DNA from: Pagrus major | Lineage: Eukaryota > Chordata > Actinopteri > Spariformes > Sparidae | Direction of reading: 5' to 3' | Length of the DNA: 64,000 nt | Assembly: GCF_040436345.1 (NCBI RefSeq) | Contig: NC_133216.1 | Location: forward strand, 14,526,110 to 14,590,109 | In this document: positions 53,156 through 62,571 of the stretch, piece after piece | Layout of the letters: every line of letters begins with the position of its first letter | Numbering within the stretch: position 1 is the stretch's first letter | Made by a program: the position numbers and the translations under genes | The notes under the pieces: model-generated | Databases searched by the model: none | Seen by the model: the letters and a program-made list of their open reading frames with translations, nothing else | Told to the model about the DNA's origin: nothing

Positions 53156-53156
53156 T
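53151..53156 (-). terminator. candidate six9 poly(A) signal (AATAAA, minus strand)
   Basis: TTTATT on the plus strand, 350 bases past the six9 stop. It is only 12 bases beyond the opposite-strand qpctl signal, so the two 3' ends would overlap. Confidence 0.5.
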
Positions 53157-53503
53157 TGTTTCGCATGGGAATATTTTACCAGCATCATCACATCTTATCT
53201 TCCCTTTAACGAGTTGAAGAAGCTGATTGTTATAAATGTGTTGATACCGTGTGGGGACATTGTGTTTAAGGATGAGCTTTACAGCATGTCTGTGAACTGG
53301 TACTTTGAATTTAATCCAGATAAATGATGCCTGTGTGGTGTTTTTATGTGCGTTTAAGTCACGTTCCAATATCGTGTTTTACACAGTATTTGTTTTTCTG
53401 GCACCAGAAAATTAACTTTGCATTCAAGAAGGGAGCAAAACAAAACAATTAACAGAATATAAGCAAGAAATATAAGTTACAACACAACATTTAAAGGGCA
53501 GAT

Positions 53504-53657
53504 TCAAAGGAAGTGACATAGAGGAGGTGGAGGGTGACAGAGGGGTGGAGGTGGTCGCCAGTGGTATCGGCACTGTGGGCTGCCTGGAGGCGAACAGTCG
53601 TTGTCGGAGGAAGGGTAGACTTCTCCTGAGGTTCTTCCAGAGCAAGATGTTTGCAAA
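53504..53657 (-). CDS. six9: six9 exon 3 (residues 185-235)
   Basis: Acceptor TTCATTTAG; a short proline-rich tail with [12 protein letters not shown], ending at TGA. It joins exon 2 in phase through a split glycine codon. It is the weakest exon of the model because the tail is divergent. Confidence 0.72.
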
Positions 53658-56051
53658 CTAAATGAAGAGATCAGATTAGGACCATCAGAAAAATGCAATG
53701 GGTGTCACCTCAGTCAAATATTGCATCGTGTCTTCGTATGACCACAAGGGGGTGCTGTTGTTCAATGTTCAAGGAATTAAAATTAACTAAATAATGTGTA
53801 ATATACAATTACAAAACTTCTAGTTTAATTTCTACCTTCACTGGTCTCTCAAACAGAAGAACAATAGAGAAATGTTAAGCCCTTCAGTAAAGTAGAGGGA
53901 AGAAATACAAAAACCATCAATGGACGAGAAGGCCTGTGCCTGAAAAAGTTAAAATTAACTCTTATAAGTTTAGTTAAACAGTTATTTCTGTATTTATATG
54001 AACATTTCCACTGGATTACCTGAAAATGAATAGAAGTTAATATTTTTCTAATCAGTTTATTAACAAACTGCTTTTAAATGAGCTGTGACGCTGCTCCTCG
54101 TATTACTCCGCGGTCAACAAACCTCGCTTTTGTTTTTGTTTCTTTATTGATTCTTGATTTAAAGCTAAACAAAAACTGCATGGCATGTTTGAGAAGTCTT
54201 ACCCTGTTAAGCGAAAGTATAAATATGTAATTAATTAATTATAATTATGTATATAAAAACATTGGTCCATGGCGCGAGACTGAATGGGTGGTCTACGGCT
54301 GTGTATCCATCCGCGCCCTGTCCCCCGTGGTTCCTCACAGTCTTGTACTTTGTCGAAAAATCATCTCATCATAGTCTTTTCGTTGTAAAACACTAGACTG
54401 TGGGTGTGTAGGGTGTAATTAAATGATTTAAAATGAGAGAACTGCTCAAAAGGCGACCTACTGACCCAGTGACGTCCGTGGTTCGGTCCCGCTGCCGGCG
54501 GTTCTTGAACCAGTTGCTGACCTGCGTGGTCGTCAGGCCGGTGGCCGCTGCCAGCTCCCTCTTCTCCCGGGTGGAGGGGTAAGGTGTGTGGTGGTACCAC
54601 TCCCGGAGAATACTCCGTGATTTTTCCTGTTAGTAAGTTAAACAAAAACACTGAGAAAGCTTTATAAATACCAGCTGGCCTGTGTCTTAAGTTAGTTAGA
54701 GGGTAGCTCTGTGATGTTAGTTAAGCTAGCAGCTAAGTTAGCTATGCTAGGCTATCACCACAAAACTAAAATAGCAGTACTATAGTTAAATCAGGTGCTT
54801 TAATGAAATCAAAACTAATGATTAAGTTTGGTACTCCATTATGTGGGAGCCCTTTTCCGCCAGTAAAAATAAAAATAGAAGAAAACTTGACCCTTGATTA
54901 AAATATATATGTGTGTATGTTTCAATGGACAGTCATAATTATGAGATAAGTCGAAATCATGAGGTAAAAAAGTGATAAATATGGGATAGAAAGTAAAAAT
55001 TATGAGATAGAAAGTCAATTGTCAGATAAAAAGTTTAAATTGTTTGATAAAAAGCCATAATTATGAGTTCAAAAGTCATAATTATGGGACGGAAAGTTGT
55101 AATTTTAAGATAAAAGGTCATAATTACGAGTTAAAAAGTGATAATATGAGATAAAAAGTCAAAATTATGAGATAAATGTCGACTTTTTATCTCCTAATTA
55201 TGACCTTCTTGGGATCTCATATCTTACCATTGACTTATTTTTTTCATCTTATGTCAGGAATGGGCTTCCATAAAAAATAACTATACTATAGGTCTCAAAA
55301 GTCAAAGTAAAAAGGGCTCCTTTTATGACAACTTTATTTGATCATTATTATTGATATAGGAATATCAGATATTACAGTTCTGGTATATTTAAACTACTTT
55401 ATATTGGCCTGCTATTGATTATGTTAATCTAAAAGTAAAGGACCATATTTTACAGTCAGATGAAATATGCTTTTTTCTTTCATGAAGAAGCTGAATCTGC
55501 ATACAGCCTAATAAATCTCAGTAGCTCACTTATCATAAAAGTGCCATAAAACCGTACTCAGTTAGTACAATACTTGTGCAAATGTACTGAAACTGTGCTG
55601 TAAATGTACCAGAAAGCTATACTAAAGTTGGAGAGCACAGTAAGGAGATTTTGCCTACCTTAAAACAGTAGCTGGTCTCCTCTCCGTCCCAGATGGTGCG
55701 TGGTAGAGGAAACTTTCTCCTTACGCGATACTTCCCCACAGCTCCCAGGGGTCGGCCCCTCAGCCTCTCAGCCTCTATGTAGTGGGCTCTGAGCCAGAGC
55801 TGCTGCATGAGCGGTTGGCTTCGAGGGGAGAAGTGGAAGCCCTCCAGCAGGGTGTAGAGGTCAATGAAGCGGCCCTGGTTAAAGGCCACTGCGGCTTTAG
55901 CCTTCAGCACGCTCTCCAGCTCCCCGGGGGAAGGAGAAGAGGAGAGGGAAGGAGGAGGAAGAGTGTGGAGGAAGCCAGCAAGACGATCTATGCGACCACT
56001 TTGCAGAAGGACCTCGCACAGGCAAGCCACCTGTTCCCCTGTGAAGATCAT
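53504..56051 (-). CDS. six9: Six1/2-class homeobox gene, most likely six9, complete, three exons
   Basis: Nuclear transcription factor with a SIX domain (cofactor and DNA contact) and a homeodomain. Exons in transcript order: 56051-55659, 54626-54466, 53657-53504. Phases agree and give 235 residues. The SIX domain is at about 3-120; it contains [30 protein letters not shown] and [20 protein letters not shown]. The homeodomain is at about 123-182 with [12 protein letters not shown] in helix 3. Wording throughout ([29 protein letters not shown]) is Six1/2-type, not Six4/5 or Six3/6. The short tail has [13 protein letters not shown], like the SSEEEFSPPQSP of Six1. The ATG at 56051 is chosen because the family starts just before the [12 protein letters not shown] block. 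Six1 and six2 proper are not expected beside six5, hence six9; the symbol is from memory. Confidence 0.88.
53658..54465 (-). other. six9 intron 2
   Basis: 808 AT-rich bases, no repeat I can name and no coding signal. Confidence 0.55.
54466..54626 (-). CDS. six9: six9 exon 2 (residues 132-185), most of the homeodomain
   Basis: Acceptor TTACTAACAG; starts [20 protein letters not shown] and runs through [12 protein letters not shown]. Donor ACTGG|GTCAGT, phase 2. Confidence 0.92.
54627..55658 (-). other. six9 intron 1, with a minisatellite
   Basis: 1.03 kb between the two homeodomain-encoding exons. 'gctagc'-type words lie at 54710-54760 and a degenerate minisatellite at 54925-55200; the rest is AT-rich. 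Confidence 0.6.
54925..55200 (+). repeat. degenerate ~22-bp minisatellite ('aaaagtcataattatgag')
   Basis: About a dozen imperfect copies of a unit like 'aaaagtcataattatgagat'. The core 'cataattatg' is self-complementary. The array ends in an inverted copy ('gactttttatctcctaatta'). Confidence 0.8.
55659..56051 (-). CDS. six9: six9 exon 1 (residues 1-131), SIX domain and homeodomain start
   Basis: ATG at 56051 with a purine at -3. Encodes the SIX domain with a short Ser/Pro insertion ([14 protein letters not shown]) before [10 protein letters not shown]. It ends [20 protein letters not shown] at donor AAG|GTAGGC, phase 0. Confidence 0.92.
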
Positions 56052-56520
56052 CGCTGTTGGGAGAGGATCCCAAAAAGTCCTGAGATTAAGTCTGATCTCT
56101 TCTAACAACCTCTCTCAAGTTTGCACTAGAGAGAGCTGAAGCCTCCGTGGACGAAGTGAACATGAGTGTGTGTGTGTTTATCATGACTCATCATGCCCTG
56201 ACAAAATCCAATCACAGGTAACCTGAGCCCATCAGGGTTATAACAACACACCATACATCCCTCCTTCTCTTGTGCAAACACATGCAAGCACACACTCACA
56301 CACATTTTGGTCCTTTGCTATTGTACTGGCATTCACCCAGACGGAGACAGAGTGTGTGATGGTTTTGCCGTGCAGAAGGAAAACACATTTGAATAAAATT
56401 ATCTTGGCAAATCAGAAGCAAAACCCTGTGACATGGTTTTTTGTGCCAACAATAATTCACGATGCATGAAAACATTCATTAAAAAAAAGCCAAAACAAGG
56501 TTTTTTTTTTGTAAATGTAG

Positions 56521-56526
56521 TTTATT
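56521..56526 (-). terminator. candidate six5 poly(A) signal (AATAAA, minus strand)
   Basis: AATAAA on the minus strand followed on that strand by an A-run and by T/G-rich sequence. It would give six5 a 3' UTR of about 2.8 kb ending 0.45 kb before six9. An earlier site is possible. Confidence 0.35.
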
Positions 56527-57958
56527 ACAATAACATGTAATATAAAAAATAGAATGCATTTGAATACAAAAATGAGAAGAACCTTGAATGACAGACACAA
56601 ATGATCCCTTTCAAAACTATCAAAAAGTCGATCAAAATACATTATCTTTGGTTACATCTGGAGTCATATACGTTATGTGTCAGGTGGGAGAGAGTAAAAC
56701 ATATCCCCAGCTACAAATGTGCGCAAGCCCACAGAGGCTTCAATGTCTACATACTTTGGTAAGAAATGGCTCATATAAACAAACGCAGGCTATCATATTT
56801 TACATATAGGACAGACACATTCCCTTTACCCCAAACTAATTAAAATGTTGGTAAAATTTTAAACTAAAATTGATTTGTCCAAGCCATTTAATAATCTATC
56901 CAAAGGCCACTGGGAACAAATGTCCTTTAAATTTATTAGCAAAGAGGTGACCTGTATTTCAAATCGACCTACCTGCAATCAAAATAGATTTCATACATGT
57001 CGAGTGTAAAACCTCAGTTTTTCATAACTTCCAAGTGAAAATGAATATCATTTCCTATCCGCTTTTTTTTTTTCACAAGGACTCATTTGTCTTTCAGTTA
57101 AAACTAGAAACCGATTGATACATGCTTTAAATAGATTAAATGTACAAAAAAAAGACAAACAACAAACATACCTATAAAAAAACAAACAAAAAAGGACATT
57201 ATTGTAACTAGAAGTGTGTTTTTGTGTACCATAATTGGCCAAAAGTTTGACCGCTACCTGTGTTAGGACAGTGGAAAGCTCATGATGATTGGCTACAACT
57301 GAGAAAGAGAAGAAACATTTCATCAGAAAATCCTATTTTCTGATTTACCTCTTTAGCTTTTCTGTTAACTTGGTATTATTAATGTCAAACTGAGAAAGAA
57401 AAGGCAATTTCAGGACAGAATATGAGTTCAGCCACTGTCACAACAACATGGCAGTGCAGCGTAAACATTGTGTGAATGAAAGGTGCAAAATATACAAAAA
57501 CAGGAGACAGAGCTGTGACTTTACAACCAGAATTGTCACATCATGATTCAATGGACTCAAACAGACAAAGAATTGTGGGTATTCAAAAAAAGGTCCATAA
57601 AGTGAATCCCAAAATTTGGTTGGGTATATAGCATCTGTAAAACTGTGTAAAAAGTCAAAACATTTTTTCAAAAACAACAAACCTGTAAGCTTTAAAAAAT
57701 AAGGCACTTATATCAACAAAACAGAGATTTTGGATGCATTTAACAGACAAAAATATCACTACGTGGGGTCACAGCAAACGTTTTAGTGTCTTTTTCTCAT
57801 CTCCCAAGTGTACTGGCTTGTCAACTCAGCCATTGTGCGACGTAGTGTCCTATAAAGAACTAAACATGCATTGCATAGAGTACAGACCCTTTTAATTCCT
57901 TTGTTATATTTGTAAAAATGGAGCGCAGCATTCTCACTTGAAAACTGCATGAAGTAAA

Positions 57959-58470
57959 TTAAAGGATAAGTTCACCCAAAAACTTTTCATTAACTACTCA
58001 GCCTCATGCCGATGGAAAGTCAGGTGAAGTTTTGTAGTCCACAAAACATTTCTGAAACGTTGCAGCAAAACATCGCTGCAGCGTTCTCCTAAACAACTGA
58101 AGTAGTTGGGGCACTAAACGGGTCCATGCAGCTCGTCTGGCGTAATCCATGTCTCCGGAAGCCCTGAGCATTGACGTGCACCCCGTTTGAACCATGAATC
58201 TAACAATTCGAATCTGGATACAGCTTCAGAGGCAGAGCCCCGTTCATTCCTATAAAAGCTGCTCATTGGAAGCTCAACTTCCTGGGTATAAGATTATCCA
58301 GATCCTTTTTACATTTTAAAACAAGTCCCCATCTACTTCAGTTGTTTAGGAGAATGTTGCAACCCTGTTTGGCTGTGAAGCTCCAAAAATGTTTTCTTAA
58401 CTACGAAACTTTCCATCAGCATGAGTAGTTAACAACTGAATCTCCACTATTGGGGGAATCTGTCCTTTAA
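57959..58470 (+). repeat. MITE-like element, family B, full length
   Basis: Left end 'ttaaaggataagttcaccca', right end inverted 'tgggggaatctgtcctttaa'. Internal words are 'gatggaaagtcaggtgaagt', 'ttgtagtccacaaa' and 'gcagctcgtctggcgtaatc'. The inner halves are also partly inverted copies ('ctcctaaacaactgaagtag' against 'ctacttcagttgtttaggag'), so the whole can fold back. Confidence 0.7.
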
Positions 58471-59278
58471 AAACAGCTTACTGAAACAAATAAACGTTTG
58501 GCTGCTTGTTTCCACCCAGACTTCAGTAACTCTTCATCATAAAATACTGTCGTGTAGCCCTTGAAGCTATGATGTAATGGTGGTTGAGGAAAACACATTT
58601 CAAAAATGTTCTACATAAAATCTACCAACTCATCTCAAATCTGTTTGTGAAGAAACTTCACTGAATTCCTGGAGTAATGGTAGAATAATATATTGAGGCT
58701 GTGAACAAGTAAAAGAGAACATCCTGAAGCTGTTAGTTCTGGAAAGGCAGGACAATCTCTTATTGCTAGATAGTCTGGTGTGTAGTTACTGCGGTCGATC
58801 CACAATGAAGTACTTCTACTGCCAGCAAAAACCACAACACCTCCTCCAAGTACAGCTGAACTTGGTCCGCAGTTCACAAAACTGCAAAGCCATAACGGCT
58901 TGCGTAATGTAGTATTTCTTTTTTTAATACCAGGACCTGTAACCGGGCCAAGCAGACTAATCCGTGTTCTGTCTGGATCTGATAAAAAAGGAAAGGCACG
59001 TTCGGATTTTTGTAAAAGCCTCTGAGACGCAAAATTCTCAGGCGATATTGTGACGTTGAATGAGCAGGTGAACGTTCCATATAACCATGCCCATCCATGT
59101 GACATAGAGCTGCAGAGGAGATGTTTCAAAAGTGCCAGCGAAGACCATGATGTTATCAGGCCATAATGAGAAAGAGTTCATGTTGTTAAAGACATTTATG
59201 TCTCAAAGGGATTAAAAATGTGGGATAAAAAACAAACAGCAGAGTCTGTAACCTACTGCTTGTTTCACCGTAAACAGA

Positions 59279-59946
59279 CTACAAGCCCAGCTCATCATCC
59301 ACAGGGACAGACTGGAGCTGAGTAAGAATCTTAGAGTCCCCATCCATCTCCGCTGGATCCCCCAGTGCTGAGTTGACCTCCACATCCTGCTCCGGCGAGG
59401 GGCTTCCCAAGAGCAGCGACTCTCCTCCAGGTAGGCCCAACAAACCGGGGTCTACCGGCAGGTCCCCCTTGCCGCGGACATCAAACAGAGTTAGACTAGC
59501 TGAAGTGGAGAGGGGCACAGGGCTCCAGGCTGGTTGGGACAGCTGGCTGCTGGGTGTCACTCCACTGTACATGGGACTGAGGGTAAGCATACTTTCCGGA
59601 GTAAGAGTATTCGCCGTTGTCAGGGTGACTGAATGGTCCAGCGTATGAGGGGAAGGGACGGCGGGTGTCCCAGTCTCTGGAGCGCAGTATGGCGGAGACG
59701 AGTTGATGAAGTTTAAAGGAGATGATGTGAGGCTGATGGGGGTCGGGGTGGAGGTGATTGAAGGCTGGGAGGCGACAGGAGGGGTGGAGGTGGTGAGAAT
59801 GGGACTCACTCCATTAGCAGAGATGGGTGAAGCCTCCGGGACTGGTTTCAGGGGTAAACTGGTGAGCTGGATTCCTGCTGGGATGGTCAGAATCAGCTTG
59901 CCTTGCTGGACACTCAGGTAGGGGCTTCCACCGAGGAGGAGGTTAC
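59279..59946 (-). CDS. six5: six5 last coding exon (221 residues plus stop)
   Basis: Acceptor CACTCCTGTAG; joins as PSAPPG-NLLLGGSPYLSVQQ and ends LQSVPVDDELGL, then TAG. Acidic residues and Ser/Thr/Pro dominate, as in a transactivation domain. Confidence 0.87.
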
Positions 59947-62571
59947 CTACAGGAGTGATAAATGACACATTATCAGCACCAAAGCAGCTCTTTACCATTA
60001 ATACATGGAAGCAGCAGATTCATTTACAGACCAATACTTGTGACATGTGTTTTACATAATAAAGAAAAATTGATGCTGTGTGTATTACAAATCTTACTTT
60101 TTATAGTTACTTTCTATTGTTTTGTGTTGGGACCTATTTTTTCCCCCAGTTTTTTTGAGGCATAGTTTCTTCAGTGTGTTTTGGTACAATGTTATGGGTT
60201 AAATTGCTTGCTGTATCTGTATTTCTTCTGTATATTGACTTATTGTCACTTGTTTATCACTATTTTTAAGCAAAAATGCCAAATACCCTGTGATTCAGAT
60301 TATCAGTTGTGAGGGTTTTCTGCTTTTCTTTGTCTAATGTCATTATAAATTGAATATATGAAGGTTTTGGACTGATAATAAGACAAAACAAGAAACCCAA
60401 CAACAACACCTTGGAGTAAACTTTGATGGGCATTAGTGTTGTCAAAAGTATCACAGTATTGATAAATATAATTACTGAATATTTGAAATGGTTTCAATAC
60501 TTCAGTGCTAGCTGTGATTTTTCGCTCTCCTCTCCGACAGTGAGTTGACACATGCACCGCTGTAGTGCCCACATAGTCCCACCTAAAGAAGTAAATTAAC
60601 TTAGATGCTGTTGTTATTAACCCACAGTACAGAAGCCTTGTTATATTTATCTTTTAATACAAATCAGAAATTGTCTGGTCCCCTTTGCTCGATTCAGGAG
60701 CCTTCTGACTGGCTTGGAGCAATTTGAATAGAGATGTTTTCTTTTGACTGTTGTGTGGTTGGTTTGTTTTGTATATGTATGATATATGTATTGTATTATA
60801 TGTATCCCTGTCTTGAATAAAGGCTGGTGATGAATTTCCCAAAACCAGAGGTCAGATCTACAAATTGTTTTCATCTGACCAGTAGTCAAAATCTTAGAGA
60901 TAATCAGTTTATATCATTATATATGACAAATAAAGACTTGAAATCCTCACATTTGAGAGGCTTCAGAGCAGTTCATTCTTTGACAGTTTTGCTTGTTAAA
61001 TTATTAAAACACTTTTTCACAATTTTCAGTTGCCTTGCTGCTGGCTACATTTGCAAATATCTACCGACTTCAGTGTACCTGGAGGAGCAGAAGGCAGCTG
61101 AATGATCCCAGAGTTGAGGAGCTGCATACCAGGGGCCACACTGGTTGGGGGACCCACACTCTGAATGGGCCTCAGCTGGTTTATCCTGAGTGGGCCCTGT
61201 GCGATGCCTGCCCCTGCAGGAGCTGATGTCAGGATCTGTAAGGGCACTCCAGCGGAGGGGATGGAGAGAGAAGGACTGGCAGGTACTACTTGTGGGAAAG
61301 AGATGGTGGATGAAGTTTGGATGGGGGAGACGGGGACCAGCTGAGGCATGGAGAGGGGGACTAGCTGAGCCGGTGTGGTGCCTTTGGTTTGGGGGACGGG
61401 GACTACTTGTGTCGGGGAAGAGATGGATATAACTTGCGGGACCTGGATTTTGGCAGATGTGGAGTTTGTGGTTTGGTCCCCCAGCTGGTGTGCCGTTCGC
61501 TGTGAGAGCTGATTGTTCAGCTGTGAGATGGAGACTATGGTTGTAGCACCTTCAGGCAGACTTGTTGAAGGATCCTGCTGCTGCTGCACCAGCCTGGTGC
61601 CTGTGTTCACCGTCTGGCTTTGGAACTGATGAGCTGGCGATGTGAGCGGGGATACTGGGACCAACTGAGGGCACTGGGACACCTGGGCTCCTGAAGAGTG
61701 CTGGACCAGCTGGGAAACTGGTATACCCTGGATGGAAGGCACAACCTGGGGCAGAGAGAAGACCTGAGGGGTGGAGTTGGTGGAGGAAACCACAGAGCTA
61801 CATGGGTTTAACTGGGAGCCAGAGGTGGCAAAGACAACATACTCCCCTTGCTGACTGGAGAGAGACACAGAGGAATTTGAGACTACCACGCCTGCAGATG
61901 ACATAGAGGCCGGGAGGGTGAGGGACTCCTGGGTGTTTTGTGTTAAGACTAGTGAGGGGAGACTGGTAGGAGAGGACAGAGTTGGTGAGGAGGGGGATAA
62001 AGATGAAGAAGAGGAAGATGCTGTCTGGCTGCTGCCCTCTGAATCAGGGACACCTATGAAATCCATTGCATTGTTGCTGTGTGTCTTGGTTTGCAGAGGA
62101 AGAGAGATGATGGATGGATGGTTTGACACTGGTGTGGAGTTAGTGCTCAGAACGACTGCTGGAAGACTGCTCCTCTTGGCCTCCATGGATGAAACCTCCC
62201 GCTCTACTACAGAAACTGCTTGCTGCACGCTGACGCTAGGTTTGGTTATTACCTGAGCACCGTTCAGTATCAAAGGAGAATTGGTCCCGACAGGACTCAG
62301 TGTGACTGTTTGGCAATCGCCCAAGCTTAGCCCGTTAATTATGACACCAGCACCATTACTGGAGATCAGGGAATTTCCATTAAGAAGTAATGACTGAGGG
62401 GCAGTGAGAAAGCCGCCGGACCCGTTGAGGATGAGCTGGCCACCTGTGCTACAGGGGACGGCAGACAGGGAGATGATGGACGCTGCAGAGCTGGCAGCCT
62501 CCTCTGGTTTTTCAGGGGCGTCGTCCATGGGGCTCGCCTCGTCCTCAGTGCTGTGGTTCCCATCGGACTCA
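59279..62571 (-). CDS. six5: Six4/5-class homeobox gene, probably six5: C-terminal part only
   Basis: Partial: the last two coding exons, 62571-61079 and 59946-59279 in transcript order, about 719 residues. The SIX domain and homeodomain must lie on upstream exon(s) beyond base 64000. Exon 2 opens SESDGNHSTEDEAS, the Six4/5 block right after the homeodomain. It continues with LNGNSLISSNGAGVIINGLS, which resembles the SIX4 'FLNGNSF...GVILNGLNVG' block. The remainder is a long Ser/Thr/Pro/Gln transactivation region. The end TQLQSVPVDDELGL resembles the Six4/5 terminus. Six5 rather than six4 is inferred from the neighbouring qpctl and from six9, not from the bases themselves; six4 is the main alternative. 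Confidence 0.82.
59947..61078 (-). other. six5 last intron
   Basis: 1.1 kb, AT-rich, with decayed family A words near 60245-60420 and 60880-61030 ('ttgaaatcctcacatttgag'). No coding signal. Confidence 0.55.
61079..62571 (-). CDS. six5: six5 penultimate coding exon (transactivation region)
   Basis: Acceptor CTTCTGTTCCAG; starts with the last base of a split codon, then ESDGNHSTEDEAS. Donor CCAG|GTACAC, phase 1. Its 1493 bases are open throughout. Includes repeated PQ(L/V)VPVSP-like motifs between 61280 and 61740. Confidence 0.9.

Larger units (their letters stand above)
56052..59278 (-). other. six9 upstream region and probable six5 3' UTR
   Basis: 3.2 kb between the six5 stop and the six9 start. 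The likely six5 3' UTR runs from 59278 down toward the AATAAA at 56521-56526 and contains the family B element at 57959-58470. The six9 promoter would then be squeezed into about 56052-56500, which is GC-richer in its first 200 bases and holds one CCAAT word near 56209. No further gene is seen. Confidence 0.5.

Noticed and set aside
56052-56108. A 19-residue N-terminal extension of six9
   Set aside because: It would need a TTG start; the ATG at 56051 has a good context and fits the family start.
61918-62256. A 112-codon plus-strand frame opposite six5
   Set aside because: Shadow of the low-complexity six5 exon.
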